The notes under the pieces are model-generated. The model was not told where the DNA came from and ran no database searches. It was given only the letters and a program-made list of their open reading frames with translations. DNA of 64,000 nt from Hyphomicrobiales bacterium (GTDB lineage Bacteria; Pseudomonadota; Alphaproteobacteria; Rhizobiales; Rhizobiaceae). Every line of letters starts with the position of its first letter. The stretch's first letter is position 1. The stretch is taken from contig UEIJ01000002.1 in assembly GCA_900470195.1 (NCBI GenBank), positions 124,001 to 188,000 of the forward strand, given 5' to 3'. A program made the position numbers and the translations under genes. Positions 55,798-64,000 of this stretch are shown here, one piece after another.

Positions 55798-57033
55798 TTA
55801 TTCGCCGTGCCCGGCGATCATCATGGCTTCGAGCGCAAGGCGCTCGCTCTTGCGCAGGCGTTCGGATTCCGATTTCAGCTGGCCGCAGGCAGCGAGAATA
55901 TCGCGGCCGCGCGGCGTGCGGATCGGCGATGCGTAGCCTGCCGCGTTCACATAATCGGCAAATTTCTCGATCTGCTCCCATTCCGAGCACTGGTAATTCG
56001 TGCCGGGCCACGGGTTGAACGGGATCAGGTTGATCTTGGCCGGAATGCCCTGCAACAGCTTCACCAGAAGCTTGGCGTCCTCAAGGCTGTCGTTGATGTC
56101 CTTCAGCATCACATATTCAAAGGTGATGCGCTTGGCATTGGACAGGCCCGGATATTCGCGGCACGCCTTGATGAGCTGTTCCAGCGGATACTTCTTGTTG
56201 ATCGGCACCAGAATATCGCGCAATTCGTCGCGCACGGCATGCAGCGAAATGGCGAGCATGACGCCGATTTCGTCGCCGGTGCGATAGATTTCCGGCACGA
56301 CACCGGAGGTCGAAAGCGTGATGCGCCTCTTCGACAGGGAAAGCCCGTCGCCATCGGAGGCGATCAGCAGCGCCTTCTTCACTTCCTCGAAATTATAGAG
56401 CGGCTCGCCCATGCCCATCATCACGATATTGGTGATCTTGCGGCCCTCGGCAGGCACCATGGCGCCGTCGGGCGTATCCTTGTCCGGGAAATCGCCAAGC
56501 CGGTCGCGGGCGGTCAAAAGCTGCGCCAGAATTTCTTCCGCCGTCAGGTTGCGCACCAGCTTCTGCGTGCCGGTATGGCAGAAGGAGCAGGTGAGCGTGC
56601 AGCCGACCTGTGAGGAAACGCAGAGCGTGCCGCGGCCTTCCTCGGGGATATAGACGCTTTCGATCTCGACCGGACGACCGGCACCGCGCGGCGGAAAGCG
56701 GAACAGCCACTTGCGGGTGCCGTCCTGCGAAATCTGTTCCTCGACCACTTCGGGGCGCGCAATGGTGAAATGCTGCGCCAGCAGGGCGCGCAGATCCTTG
56801 GAAATATTGCGCATGTCGGCGAAATCGGAAACGCCGCGCACATAGAGCCAGTGCCAGAGCTGGCTGATGCGCATTTTCGTCTGCCGTTCCGGCACGCCGA
56901 CCTTGATCAGCGCTTCGGCCATTTCCTCGCGCGACATGCCGATCAGCGACGGCTTTGCCTCCAGGCTGGCGCGCGCATGGCGGGCAAGCTGGTCGCGCGT
57001 ATCATCAATGGTAAGGTCGAACGAAATGGACAT
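55798..57033 (-). CDS. rlmN: Dual-specificity 23S rRNA/tRNA adenine-C2 methyltransferase RlmN
   Basis: 411 residues, radical-SAM enzyme methylating A2503 of 23S rRNA and A37 of some tRNAs. The radical-SAM cysteines lie in [12 protein letters not shown] (C-x3-C-x2-C). [13 protein letters not shown] and [20 protein letters not shown] are core motifs. Methylating cysteines are expected at about residues 120-130 and in the C-terminal region. It is upstream of two membrane-protein genes on the same strand. Confidence 0.94.
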   Translation of the reverse strand: MSISFDLTIDDTRDQLARHARASLEAKPSLIGMSREEMAEALIKVGVPERQTKMRISQLWHWLYVRGVSDFADMRNISKDLRALLAQHFTIARPEVVEEQISQDGTRKWLFRFPPRGAGRPVEIESVYIPEEGRGTLCVSSQVGCTLTCSFCHTGTQKLVRNLTAEEILAQLLTARDRLGDFPDKDTPDGAMVPAEGRKITNIVMMGMGEPLYNFEEVKKALLIASDGDGLSLSKRRITLSTSGVVPEIYRTGDEIGVMLAISLHAVRDELRDILVPINKKYPLEQLIKACREYPGLSNAKRITFEYVMLKDINDSLEDAKLLVKLLQGIPAKINLIPFNPWPGTNYQCSEWEQIEKFADYVNAAGYASPIRTPRGRDILAACGQLKSESERLRKSERLALEAMMIAGHGE

Positions 57034-57228
57034 CTGTTTTCAACTGTTGGAAGACGAACGCCTGAAGCGCATCGATAAGCTTCGCCAGACAATCTGGCCC
57101 GAATTCATGGATAAATAGGATCGGACGCTTGGCTTTGCGACCCTGTTGCGCGCGCTCTTAGCACACATTATCGCATTCGTCATCCCACATGAAATGCGGT
57201 CTGCCATGCAGGAATGCAGTGCAAAAGA

Positions 57229-57256
57229 AAAAGCCGGACACATGGCCCGGCTTTCA
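57229..57256 (-). terminator. Terminator after the IalB-family gene
   Basis: Stem AAAGCCGG/CCGGCTTT with a 9-base loop. On the minus strand it follows the stop at 57277 and is succeeded by TTTCTTTTGC. Confidence 0.8.
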
Positions 57257-57276
57257 AAGTCATCCATTCGCGTGGA

Positions 57277-57780
57277 TTATTTGCACTTCTGGATGGCTTT
57301 CAGCGCATCCGAAATACCTTTAAGCGAATAGGTGTAGTTGGTCTTGGTGCCGCGCTTCGACTGTGCCTGCACCTTCATTTCCGAGCCGCCGCGCATGGCT
57401 GCGATGAGCTGCGGTTCTTCGGCTGCATTTTCCATCCATCCGGACTTGCCGTTGACGAACATGTTGAAACTGCGGTTGCCGATGGAGACAACGACCTTGG
57501 CATTGGTGTTGAGGTCGTAACCGGCCATGAATTGCGGTTCGAACGAGATGTTCTGGCCGGGCTTCTGGCTCACGAGGAAGAAGTTGTCACCGTGATCGAC
57601 ACTGGCCGGAGCCTTCTGGGTCGGTACGGAGAGGACATAGCAGACCTTGCCGTTGCCCGACTGATAGCTGTAGGCGCCCCAGGCATTGAACTGGCTGATC
57701 TGGCTCGGGGTCTGGGCGAGTGCCGAGCCCGCCATCCCAATCATGAACACAGAAGCCGCGACGATCGATTTTCCAAGCAT
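57277..57780 (-). CDS. Invasion-associated locus B (IalB) family protein
   Basis: 167 residues with a signal peptide of about 22 residues ending SALAQ. The mature protein matches IalB: FNAWGAYSYQSGNGKVCYVLS, then MRGGSEMKVQAQSKRGT and the YSLKGISDALKAI end. Two cysteines (positions about 47 and 166) may pair. In Bartonella IalB affects erythrocyte invasion, but in most Rhizobiales homologues the role is unproved. It has its own terminator. Confidence 0.87.
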   Translation of the reverse strand: MLGKSIVAASVFMIGMAGSALAQTPSQISQFNAWGAYSYQSGNGKVCYVLSVPTQKAPASVDHGDNFFLVSQKPGQNISFEPQFMAGYDLNTNAKVVVSIGNRSFNMFVNGKSGWMENAAEEPQLIAAMRGGSEMKVQAQSKRGTKTNYTYSLKGISDALKAIQKCK

Positions 57781-57994
57781 TGGTTTTTACCGGTTCTCTT
57801 TCGTTTGCTTCAAACTTGAATATCGGGATGCCGCCGTTCATCACGCCGTCCCGCTCAGTTGCCGATTAAAATGCCTTAATCTGGGTTACCAAACGGTGAA
57901 GTTTCGAAAGAAAACTTGAATGAGCAGCCAAGTCGCCCCGCCATCCCTTGGTTCAGTTGAATGAAAAGAAAGCGGCGAGAGTTTGTCTTTGGTG

Positions 57995-58155
57995 AAGGGA
58001 GTAGGGAATAGGGGGCGGTTAAAAGGGGAATATGGGAATAGGGGAGTACGGGAATAGGAAGGAAAACAGGCGTAATTGATTGCAGGGTTGCCGGGATCAC
58101 ATAGCTGTGAATAGTCTCCCTTACTCCCTTACTCCCTTACTCCCTTACTCCCTCA
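57995..58155. repeat. Octamer inverted array 3
   Basis: Left arm 57995-58062 has degenerate AGGG-type octamers (GTAGGGAATAGGGGG, GGGGAGTACGGGAATAGG). Right arm 58116-58155 has four perfect CTCCCTTA units and one CTCCCTCA. The stop codon of the YkvA-like gene is inside the right arm. Same unit family as arrays 1 and 2. Confidence 0.85.
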
Positions 58156-58517
58156 TCCTCCAGCGCCTGCTTCGCAGCCAGCCGGTGCGCGGGCGTGATG
58201 TGGGCGCGAACGGCGGTCAGCGCCGCCATCAGCACGGCAACGTCGTCTGTGAAGCCGATACCGGCCAGAAGGTCGGGAATGGCGTCGAAGGGCAGGACGA
58301 AATAGGCAAGTGCTGCCATCAGCGTCATGCGCACGCGGGTCGGCGTCTTCTGGTCGAGCGCGCAGTAATAGGCTGCAACAACCTCGTCCATGAACGGCAC
58401 CATGCGTCCGGCGCGGCGCGCGGCCTTCCAGAATCCGTTCTTCACCCGTTCGCTGCGCTTCTTGAATTCGCTCTCGCTGCCGGGTTCGAGGATTTCACCG
58501 ATTCTGATGTCATCCAT
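58137..58517 (-). CDS. YkvA/DUF1232 family protein
   Basis: 126 residues. The DUF1232 core is at about 60-105: TRVRMTLMAALAYFVLPFDAIPDL, then LAGIGFTDDVAVLMAAL, probably one or two short membrane helices. Function unknown; some members affect polysaccharide or membrane processes. Its last four codons (GVRE) and stop are made of octamer repeat sequence, so copy-number changes there would leave the protein unchanged. Confidence 0.82.
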   Translation of the reverse strand: MDDIRIGEILEPGSESEFKKRSERVKNGFWKAARRAGRMVPFMDEVVAAYYCALDQKTPTRVRMTLMAALAYFVLPFDAIPDLLAGIGFTDDVAVLMAALTAVRAHITPAHRLAAKQALEDEGVRE

Positions 58518-58757
58518 TCTCGTTCAACTCCTGTCGTCCCGATTTCTTGAGCACGGGTCATGACCGGTTAAAAATGGGGAGTTCGTGCCCTCCTTGCAAG
58601 TCCGGGCGATTTCTCCCCGGTCCCATCCTGCCAGAACCATCAGCTACAACGCCTCCATCAAATCCCCAAAATACAGATTCGTCCGAAACGCTCATGGAGC
58701 GCTTCCCAAACGTTTTGGACGCGCGGCGAAGCAGGTGCAGAATGAATGGAGGGTTTG

Positions 58758-59255
58758 ATGCATTTGACCGGCTATGGGGAAAACTTCATCCGCAGCGACC
58801 GTTCCACACGGCTGTTTCGCGGCAACCAGCTGCTGGCCGCCGGAAGCGAGGACGATTACATCACCATCGACCTGTTCGAGGCCGGGTGCTACGATGCCGC
58901 CGTCTATCTGCGGTTCCTCTTCGGTGCGGGAATCTCGCTCAACACGCTGCGCGGCACGTCCAGCCAGAACTGGATACCCATCCTGAATTTCCGGGCGGGC
59001 GAACAATGGAACGGCTATTCGGCGCTGCCCTTTGGCAAGGCCATCGGCTTCTATGACGTTCAGGCCGGGCATATTTTCCACGCCGCCATCTCGCTTGGCG
59101 ATGTTTATATACGCGGCGTCCATGGCGGCAAGCTCGGCCAGAACTGGCAGGACCGCACCAACCTGACCCGCGTCCTTCCCTATTCCAGCCGCAACGCCGA
59201 TGGCAGCTTCAATTATGATCGCCGGAAGATTTATGTATACATCTCAAAGCTTTAA
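58758..59255 (+). CDS. Protein of unknown function, 165 residues
   Basis: Starts MHLTGYGENFIRSDRSTRLF behind GGAGGG at 58747-58752; an ATG at 58746 would add four residues. It contains YDAAVYLRFLFGAGISLNTL and QAGHIFHAAISLGDVYIRG, with a lysine-rich end, RRKIYVYISKL. No signal peptide; probably cytoplasmic, mixed alpha/beta. No family recognised. The 240-base gap upstream (58518-58757) shows no gene. It ends three bases before the converging pterin dehydratase gene. Confidence 0.72.
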   Translation: MHLTGYGENFIRSDRSTRLFRGNQLLAAGSEDDYITIDLFEAGCYDAAVYLRFLFGAGISLNTLRGTSSQNWIPILNFRAGEQWNGYSALPFGKAIGFYDVQAGHIFHAAISLGDVYIRGVHGGKLGQNWQDRTNLTRVLPYSSRNADGSFNYDRRKIYVYISKL

Positions 59256-59257
59256 CT

Positions 59258-59548
59258 TCAGGCCAAGGCGTTCATTTTGCGCGCAAGCTTGATATCGAGT
59301 TCGGTAATGCCGTTCTCGCTGTGGGTCGAAAGCGTAACGTCGACGCGGTTATAGACATTGAACCATTCGGGGTGGTGGTCGAGCTTTTCCGCGTGAAGCG
59401 CCGCGCGTGTCATGAAGCCGAAGGCGGCGTTGAAATCCTTGAACTTGAAGCTTCTGGCAATCGCCTCGCGCCCATCGACTTTCCGCCAGCCCTCCAGTTC
59501 CTTGAGTGCCTCGTCCAGTTCGTTTTCCGTCAGCCGGTTGCGTGCCAT
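59258..59548 (-). CDS. phhB: 4a-hydroxytetrahydrobiopterin dehydratase (PCD/DCoH)
   Basis: 96 residues from the ATG at 59548. The family signature [20 protein letters not shown] contains His58 and His59, and THSENG holds the third active-site histidine. It recycles the pterin cofactor of phenylalanine hydroxylase and similar enzymes. A longer frame from 59626 adds a basic, non-family N-terminus, so the shorter form is preferred. No hydroxylase gene is in the window. Confidence 0.9.
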   Translation of the reverse strand: MARNRLTENELDEALKELEGWRKVDGREAIARSFKFKDFNAAFGFMTRAALHAEKLDHHPEWFNVYNRVDVTLSTHSENGITELDIKLARKMNALA

Positions 59549-59604
59549 CGTCTTTCGCCTATGTTGCAGTTCCTGAAACAACTTAGCATGAGCGTGAGAG
59601 TTCC

Positions 59605-60132
59605 GTGACCGTATCCGTAGCCGCACAAGCCCCGACCAGCATTCTTTTCGTTTGCGCCGGCAATATCTGCCGTTCGCCGCTTGCCGAAGGCGTGATGGGG
59701 CATGTGCTGGAAAAGCGCGGCATCCGCCATGTGCTGGTCGATTCTGCGGGAACCAATGGCTACCATACCGGCGAGGAGCCGGATGAGCGCTCCATCAGCG
59801 TCGCGGCGCGCCATGGTCTCGATATTTCCGGCCAGCGTTGCCGCCAGCTCATCGCAGCCGATTTCAGCCGCTTCGACCTGATCCTCGGGATGGACCGCTA
59901 CAATATGCGGATGATCGCCGGGCGGCAGCCTGCAAACGCAAGCGCGCATATAGGTCTATTCACCGAGATTGCCGAAGGGCGGGCAGTTGAAATCCCCGAT
60001 CCCTATTATGGCGGGACCGGGGACTTCGAGAAGGTCTACCGGATGGTTCTGGCAGCTTCCATCGCGCTTGCCGACCAGTTCTGGCCAGTGCGGGAAACGG
60101 AGACCAGGGGCCAGGCTTCCTCGACGATATAG
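59605..60132 (+). CDS. Low-molecular-weight protein-tyrosine phosphatase
   Basis: 175 residues from a GTG at 59605. P-loop [15 protein letters not shown] gives nucleophile Cys17 and Arg23, and the general-acid loop is [17 protein letters not shown]. It could dephosphorylate proteins or, in polysaccharide clusters, tyrosine kinases. No such kinase is adjacent. Its 3' end overlaps the converging thpR gene by 97 bases, and the last residues ([12 protein letters not shown]) are variable. Confidence 0.88.
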   Translation: MTVSVAAQAPTSILFVCAGNICRSPLAEGVMGHVLEKRGIRHVLVDSAGTNGYHTGEEPDERSISVAARHGLDISGQRCRQLIAADFSRFDLILGMDRYNMRMIAGRQPANASAHIGLFTEIAEGRAVEIPDPYYGGTGDFEKVYRMVLAASIALADQFWPVRETETRGQASSTI

Positions 60133-60632
60133 GGGCCGCCGCCAACCGAATCGCGTGACGACATCAGCACGAACCGTCCCACCTTGAAGGGCAGCGTCGC
60201 GAAGTTGCCGCGTGAGGAAAGATAGCGCACCACATCGTCGATGCGGGGATTTCTAAGCCGCGCCAGCGTCACATGCGGCGTGAACTTGCGCGGGTCGGCG
60301 GGAATGTGAAGCCGCTGGCAGATACGTTCGATTTCCGCCTGCAAGCCGTTGAGCTCAGGCGAGGGGGATACACCCGCATAGATGCTGTGCGGCTTTTTGG
60401 AGCCGAAAGCATTGACACCCGACAGATTGAGCATGAATTCGGGCCGCCGCACGCGATCGAGCGCATTGGCAACCTCGTCGGCCACGTGGCCTTCCACATC
60501 TCCGATAAAACGTAGCGTTATGTGGTAGTTTTCGACATCAATCCAGCGTGCGCCGGGGAGACCGCCTCGCAATAACGAGAGCGAAAGCGCGGCGTCGCGC
60601 GGGATTTCGAGGGCAGTGAAAAGACGCGGCAT
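60036..60632 (-). CDS. thpR: RNA 2',3'-cyclic phosphodiesterase / 2'-5' RNA ligase (ThpR)
   Basis: 198 residues. Two HxTx motifs, YHITLRF (His37, Thr39) and PHVTLARL (His120, Thr122), are the catalytic pair of the 2H phosphoesterase superfamily. It may act on 2',3'-cyclic phosphates of tRNA fragments or ligate RNA. The start at 60632 follows GAGGATGCC. Its last 32 codons overlap the LMW phosphatase gene. Confidence 0.9.
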   Translation of the reverse strand: MPRLFTALEIPRDAALSLSLLRGGLPGARWIDVENYHITLRFIGDVEGHVADEVANALDRVRRPEFMLNLSGVNAFGSKKPHSIYAGVSPSPELNGLQAEIERICQRLHIPADPRKFTPHVTLARLRNPRIDDVVRYLSSRGNFATLPFKVGRFVLMSSRDSVGGGPYIVEEAWPLVSVSRTGQNWSASAMEAARTIR

Positions 60633-60659
60633 AAGGCATCCTCCTCGAAGCGTTCCATG

Positions 60660-60702
60660 TCAGAGCGCCTGCATCCGACTGGATGCGCGAAAGACGCTCT
60701 AA
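60660..60702 (+). repeat. Short A-type palindrome
   Basis: AGAGCGCCTGCATCC-GACT-GGATGCGCGAAAGACGCTCT: paired GCATCC/GGATGC and AGAGCG/CGCTCT. It lies between thpR and tesA. The remaining 110 bases before tesA have no gene. Confidence 0.7.
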
Positions 60703-60812
60703 CTCAGAGTGTCAGTGCATCGTTCCATCGAGGATGATTCGATTTCTGCGATGCATGGTAAGCGAATCAAAGTTTTATACCGGGAGCAAGCTGTTTATGC
60801 TCCCGACCGGCG

Positions 60813-61532
60813 TCAGCCTCCCGATGTCCCCTTGTTTTGCATTTGCTGCAGGCTCTTTTCGATAGTGGGCATAAAGTTGGTCACCATTGTTTCGACGCCC
60901 TTTTCGTTGGGGTGCATTCCGTCCTCGAGCAAAAACTCCTTCTTCGTTGCTACGCCGTCGAGGAAAAACGGGTAGAGCGGCACGCCGTATTTCTGTGCCA
61001 GCTTCGGATAGATCGGGTTGAATTTTGCGGCATAGTCCTTGCCCATGTTCGGCGGCGCCATCATGCCGGCAAGAATGACCGAAATGCCGCGCTGCTTGAG
61101 GCGCGCCAGCATCTCGTCGAGGTTTTTTTCGGTAATGTCGGGTTCGATGCCGCGCAGCGCGTCATTGGCGCCAAGTTCAAGGATCACAAGATCGGTGCCA
61201 TCGGGAACGGACCAGTCGATGCGCGAAAGCCCGCCCGTGGTGGTGTCGCCCGACACACCCGCATTTTCGATCGAAACCTCAATGCCCTTGTCGTTGAGCG
61301 CCTTTTCAAGCTGCTGCGGAAAGGCGGCGTTGGACGGCAGCAGATAGCCCGCCATCAGGCTGTCGCCGAAGCCGACAATCTTGACCTGCGACAGCTGCTC
61401 GGTCGGCAGTGCGTCTTCAAGGCCGGTCGGTTCTTCCTGCGCCTGCGCCGCAACGATGGTGCTTGCCGCCATAAAAGACGCCATCATCGCAAAAATAGGG
61501 AGCCATGCCGGAATTGAGAGTTTGAAACGCAT
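60813..61532 (-). CDS. tesA: Arylesterase / TesA-type SGNH hydrolase
   Basis: 239 residues. Signal peptide of about 31 residues ends AAQAQ. GDSL-family blocks: GFGDSLMAGY with nucleophile Ser58, LELGANDALRG with the oxyanion-hole Asn, and DGMHPNEKG with the Asp-x-x-His pair. It hydrolyses esters or thioesters in the periplasm. Divergent from the ABC exporter gene, as in the E. coli tesA-ybbA-ybbP arrangement. Confidence 0.9.
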   Translation of the reverse strand: MRFKLSIPAWLPIFAMMASFMAASTIVAAQAQEEPTGLEDALPTEQLSQVKIVGFGDSLMAGYLLPSNAAFPQQLEKALNDKGIEVSIENAGVSGDTTTGGLSRIDWSVPDGTDLVILELGANDALRGIEPDITEKNLDEMLARLKQRGISVILAGMMAPPNMGKDYAAKFNPIYPKLAQKYGVPLYPFFLDGVATKKEFLLEDGMHPNEKGVETMVTNFMPTIEKSLQQMQNKGTSGG

Positions 61533-61652
61533 TGTCGAAAACCCATATTTGAGGGGCTGTGGGCAAACGGCCCGCCGGACTTCTCTTCAATAATTGGCGC
61601 AACATAAGTTCAAATTTGTGACGCGCTGTTATTCATATAGGATAAAAACCGC

Positions 61653-62381
61653 GTGACGGAACAGGTTGTTGGCCCGATTATTGAACTTGAGAATGTTCAT
61701 CTAACCCTTGGTCATGCCGCTTCACTGGTGCATGTGCTGAAGGGCGTTTCCCTCCATATATCGCAAGGCCAGTCGGTCGGCATCGTCGGTCCCTCCGGTT
61801 CCGGCAAGTCCACTTTGCTGATGGTGCTGGCCGGTCTGGAGCATGTCGATAACGGTACCGTGAAGATCGCGGGCGAGACGATCAGCCGGATGAGCGAAGA
61901 TCAGGCCGCCGCCTTTCGCGGCGCCAATATCGGCATCGTGTTCCAGTCCTTCCACCTCATTCCCAACATGACCGCGCTTGAAAATGTCGCCGTGCCGCTG
62001 GAGCTTGCCGGTCGCCGCGATGCGTTCGAGGTGGCGGAGCGCGAATTGCGCGCCGTCGGCCTTGGCGAGCGTCTCACCCATTATCCGTCCGAGCTTTCCG
62101 GCGGCGAACAGCAGCGCGTCGCTATCGCCCGCGCCCTTGCGCCAAGCCCGAAAATCCTGATCGCGGACGAGCCGACCGGCAATCTCGACACCACGACGGG
62201 ACGCCAGATCGCCGATCTCCTGTTCGCCAAGCAGCGCGAGAACGGCCTGACCATGGTGCTCGTCACGCATGATCCGGCGCTTGCGGCGCGCTGCGATATT
62301 GAAATTCCGGTGCGCTCCGGCCGGATCGAGGAACCCGCGCAGGGCGGCACCGTTGCCGAAACGCTGGCGGCTGGCGCATGA
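61653..62381 (+). CDS. ABC transporter ATPase (YbbA/LolD-like)
   Basis: 242 residues from a GTG at 61653. Walker [13 protein letters not shown]-loop [10 protein letters not shown], signature [15 protein letters not shown] and Walker [13 protein letters not shown]. LolD/MacB subfamily, which works with FtsX-type permeases to move lipids or lipoproteins or to power export. It overlaps the permease start by four bases (ATGA). Confidence 0.92.
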   Translation: MTEQVVGPIIELENVHLTLGHAASLVHVLKGVSLHISQGQSVGIVGPSGSGKSTLLMVLAGLEHVDNGTVKIAGETISRMSEDQAAAFRGANIGIVFQSFHLIPNMTALENVAVPLELAGRRDAFEVAERELRAVGLGERLTHYPSELSGGEQQRVAIARALAPSPKILIADEPTGNLDTTTGRQIADLLFAKQRENGLTMVLVTHDPALAARCDIEIPVRSGRIEEPAQGGTVAETLAAGA

Positions 62382-64000
62382 GTGCGGCACGGTCGTTCCT
62401 GCTTGCTCTCCGCTTTGCGCTGCGCGAAATGCGCGGCGGGCTTGCAGGTTTCTATATTTTCCTCGCCTGTATAGCGCTTGGTGTTGCCGCCATCGGCGGC
62501 GTCAATTCGGTGGCGCGCTCGGTCAGCACCGGCATTGCCTCGGAAGGCCAGAGCATTCTGGGCGGCGATGTGAGCTTCGCGCTCAATCAGCGCGAAACAA
62601 CGGCGCAAGAACGCGCCTTCATCGACAGGCAGGGCAAGGTCGCGGAAAGCGCCACCATGCGCTCCATGGCGCGTATGCCGGATGGCTCCGACCAGTCGCT
62701 GGTCGAGGTGAAGGCGGTCGACGCCGCCTATCCGCTCTATGGGGAATTGAAGGTTCAGCCGCAGCAATCGCTGGCCGACATGACGGGCGAGAAGGATGGC
62801 ATCTATGGCGCTGCCGTCGCCCAGGATTTTCTCAACCGCATGGGCTTGACGCTCGGCGCAAAGGTTCTGCTCGGTTCGCAGACCTTTGAACTGCGCGGCC
62901 TGATCGAGAGCGAGCCGGACCTGCTTTCGTCCGGCTTCAATTTTGCGCCGCGCTTTCTGGTTTCGCTGGATGGCCTGCGCGCTTCCGGCCTCATTCAGCC
63001 CGGCAGCCTCGTCGATCATATCTACAAGGTCGCGTTGCCGGAGGGCGCGCCGGATTCGGCAATCGCCGAAGTCAGGCGGCAGGCTGCCGCCGATTTCCCG
63101 GATGCAGGCTGGAACATCCGATCCCGCGCCAATGCCGCTCCGGCGCTGAGCGCCAATATCGAGCGCTTTTCGCAATTCCTGACCCTGGTGGGACTGACGG
63201 CACTCATCGTCGGCGGCGTCGGCGTCGCCAATGCGGTGCGCGCCTATCTCGACGGCAAGCGCGGCGTGATCGCCACCTTCAAGTCGCTCGGCGCGCCTGC
63301 GCGCTTCGCCGTACTGGTGTACCTCACGCAGATCATGGTGATCGGCCTGATCGGCATTGCTCTGGGGCTGATACTGGCGGCGATCATTCCCTATGCGGCG
63401 GCGCTGGCGCTCGCCAACTATCTGCCGGTCGCCGGTGGCGGCGGCTTCTTTCCGGCGGCACTGGCGCTCGCCGCCATCTTCGGCCTCATCACAACGCTTG
63501 CCTTCGCGATCATTCCGCTGGGTCGGGCGCGGAATATTCCGGCGACTGCGCTGTTCCGCGAGCAGGGGTTTGAGCAGCGCGGCTTGCCACCGCTGCTCTA
63601 TCTCACCCTTGCGGTTCTGCTGATTGCAGCGCTCGCGGCGCTGGCGCTCTACGTCGCCTATGACCGGCGGATTGCTGCGATTTTCATCGTTTCGGCCATT
63701 GCAGCCTTCGGCGTCCTGCGGCTTGTTGCGGACGGTATTCGCTGGCTTGCCCGCCGGGTGCCGCGCGTGCGCTCGACCGCACTCCGGCTTGCGATCGGCA
63801 ACATTCATCGCCCCGGCGCGCTGACGCCTTCCGTGGTGCTTTCGCTGGGCCTTGGCCTGACGCTGATGGTGGCGATTGCACTGATCGATGGCAATCTGCG
63901 CCGTCAGGTGACGGAAAACATTCCGGCGCAGGCCCCCGATTTCTTTTTCGTCGATATACAAAACCGCGACATTGGCGATTTCACCAAACTGGTGAGCGGC
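62378..64000 (+). CDS. ABC transporter permease, YbbP/FtsX family, 3' end cut by window
   Basis: At least 541 residues, open to the window end. It begins [20 protein letters not shown] with one helix at about 24-44 and a large periplasmic domain (about 50-265). A FtsX core follows (about 270-400: [21 protein letters not shown] and [13 protein letters not shown]), then further helices and a second periplasmic/helix unit. YbbP homologues run to about 800-850 residues, so roughly 300 are missing. Substrate unknown; the adjacent TesA suggests lipids. Confidence 0.9.
   Translation, partial: MSAARSFLLALRFALREMRGGLAGFYIFLACIALGVAAIGGVNSVARSVSTGIASEGQSILGGDVSFALNQRETTAQERAFIDRQGKVAESATMRSMARMPDGSDQSLVEVKAVDAAYPLYGELKVQPQQSLADMTGEKDGIYGAAVAQDFLNRMGLTLGAKVLLGSQTFELRGLIESEPDLLSSGFNFAPRFLVSLDGLRASGLIQPGSLVDHIYKVALPEGAPDSAIAEVRRQAAADFPDAGWNIRSRANAAPALSANIERFSQFLTLVGLTALIVGGVGVANAVRAYLDGKRGVIATFKSLGAPARFAVLVYLTQIMVIGLIGIALGLILAAIIPYAAALALANYLPVAGGGGFFPAALALAAIFGLITTLAFAIIPLGRARNIPATALFREQGFEQRGLPPLLYLTLAVLLIAALAALALYVAYDRRIAAIFIVSAIAAFGVLRLVADGIRWLARRVPRVRSTALRLAIGNIHRPGALTPSVVLSLGLGLTLMVAIALIDGNLRRQVTENIPAQAPDFFFVDIQNRDIGDFTKLVSG

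Noticed and set aside
58116..58155. CRISPR array reading of the short tandem units
   Set aside because: Units are 8 bases with no spacers between them and no cas genes; they are a VNTR.
58547..59056. 169-codon plus-strand frame overlapping the 58758 gene
   Set aside because: Arg-rich, no ribosome-binding site; the 58758 frame has GGAGGG and a normal composition.
62081..63961. 626-codon minus-strand frame over the ABC exporter genes
   Set aside because: Antisense to the ABC ATPase and permease, whose motifs are intact.

Overview
This window looks like chromosomal DNA of a Brucella-group alphaproteobacterium (Brucella or Ochrobactrum, Rhizobiales). Reasons: GC-rich codons with C/G third positions, a Sinorhizobium-type fructose ABC operon (frcBCAK) with a ROK regulator, an imuA-imuB-dnaE2 cassette behind a GTTC-N7-GTTC SOS box, an IalB-family protein, a TamB of the MapB type, mosaic palindromic intergenic repeats, and octamer arrays (AGGGCAGT type) like those used for Brucella typing. 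The species call is inference from gene content; no alignment was run.

Layout. 1-6.1 kb: leucine/isovalerate degradation (liuA-liuB-liuD-liuE-liuC; liuA is cut by the left edge). 6.5-7.6 kb: a branched-chain amino-acid binding protein. 7.8-10.8 kb: a membrane-anchored tyrosine phosphatase, a 66-residue protein behind a CtrA-type box, an antitoxin-like remnant, a Dabb protein and a short molybdopterin-binding protein. 11.2-15.3 kb: cyoABCD quinol oxidase. 15.8-25.6 kb: cell envelope genes (SH3 protein, tamA-tamB, L,D-transpeptidase) and two unknown genes. 26-31 kb: copper proteins (DUF1775-PCuAC fusion, DUF2946), a two-gene GMC dehydrogenase, glyoxalase I and an RHH protein. 31-37 kb: mrp, pgm, an AraC regulator, DUF2000 and a ROK regulator. 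37-43.6 kb: frcBCAK, an FAH-family hydrolase, three small proteins and a lytic transglycosylase. 43.7-50.1 kb: a hemolysin III family protein and the SOS mutasome. 50.2-57.0 kb: ParD-like protein plus methionine aminopeptidase, argG, a monooxygenase, a LysE exporter, two related membrane proteins and rlmN. 57.3-64 kb: IalB, YkvA, an unknown protein, pterin dehydratase, LMW phosphatase, ThpR, a TesA-type esterase and a divergent ABC exporter whose permease runs off the right edge.

Most of the window is ordinary, vertically inherited core genome. The unusual content is between and around genes. At least eleven A-type palindromic repeat sites built from shared modules are present, with three copies of a second repeat family and three octamer loci arranged as inverted arrays. 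One AT-rich membrane-protein gene is bracketed by inverted copies of the repeat and shares a C-terminal motif with the next gene. Regulatory sites that can be read directly include an SOS box, a TTAA-N7-TTAA box, tandem Irr-type (ICE) boxes, an 11-bp-arm palindrome before frcB, and TATATGA half-sites before the ParD-like gene. No rRNA, tRNA, CRISPR array, prophage or transposase gene was seen.
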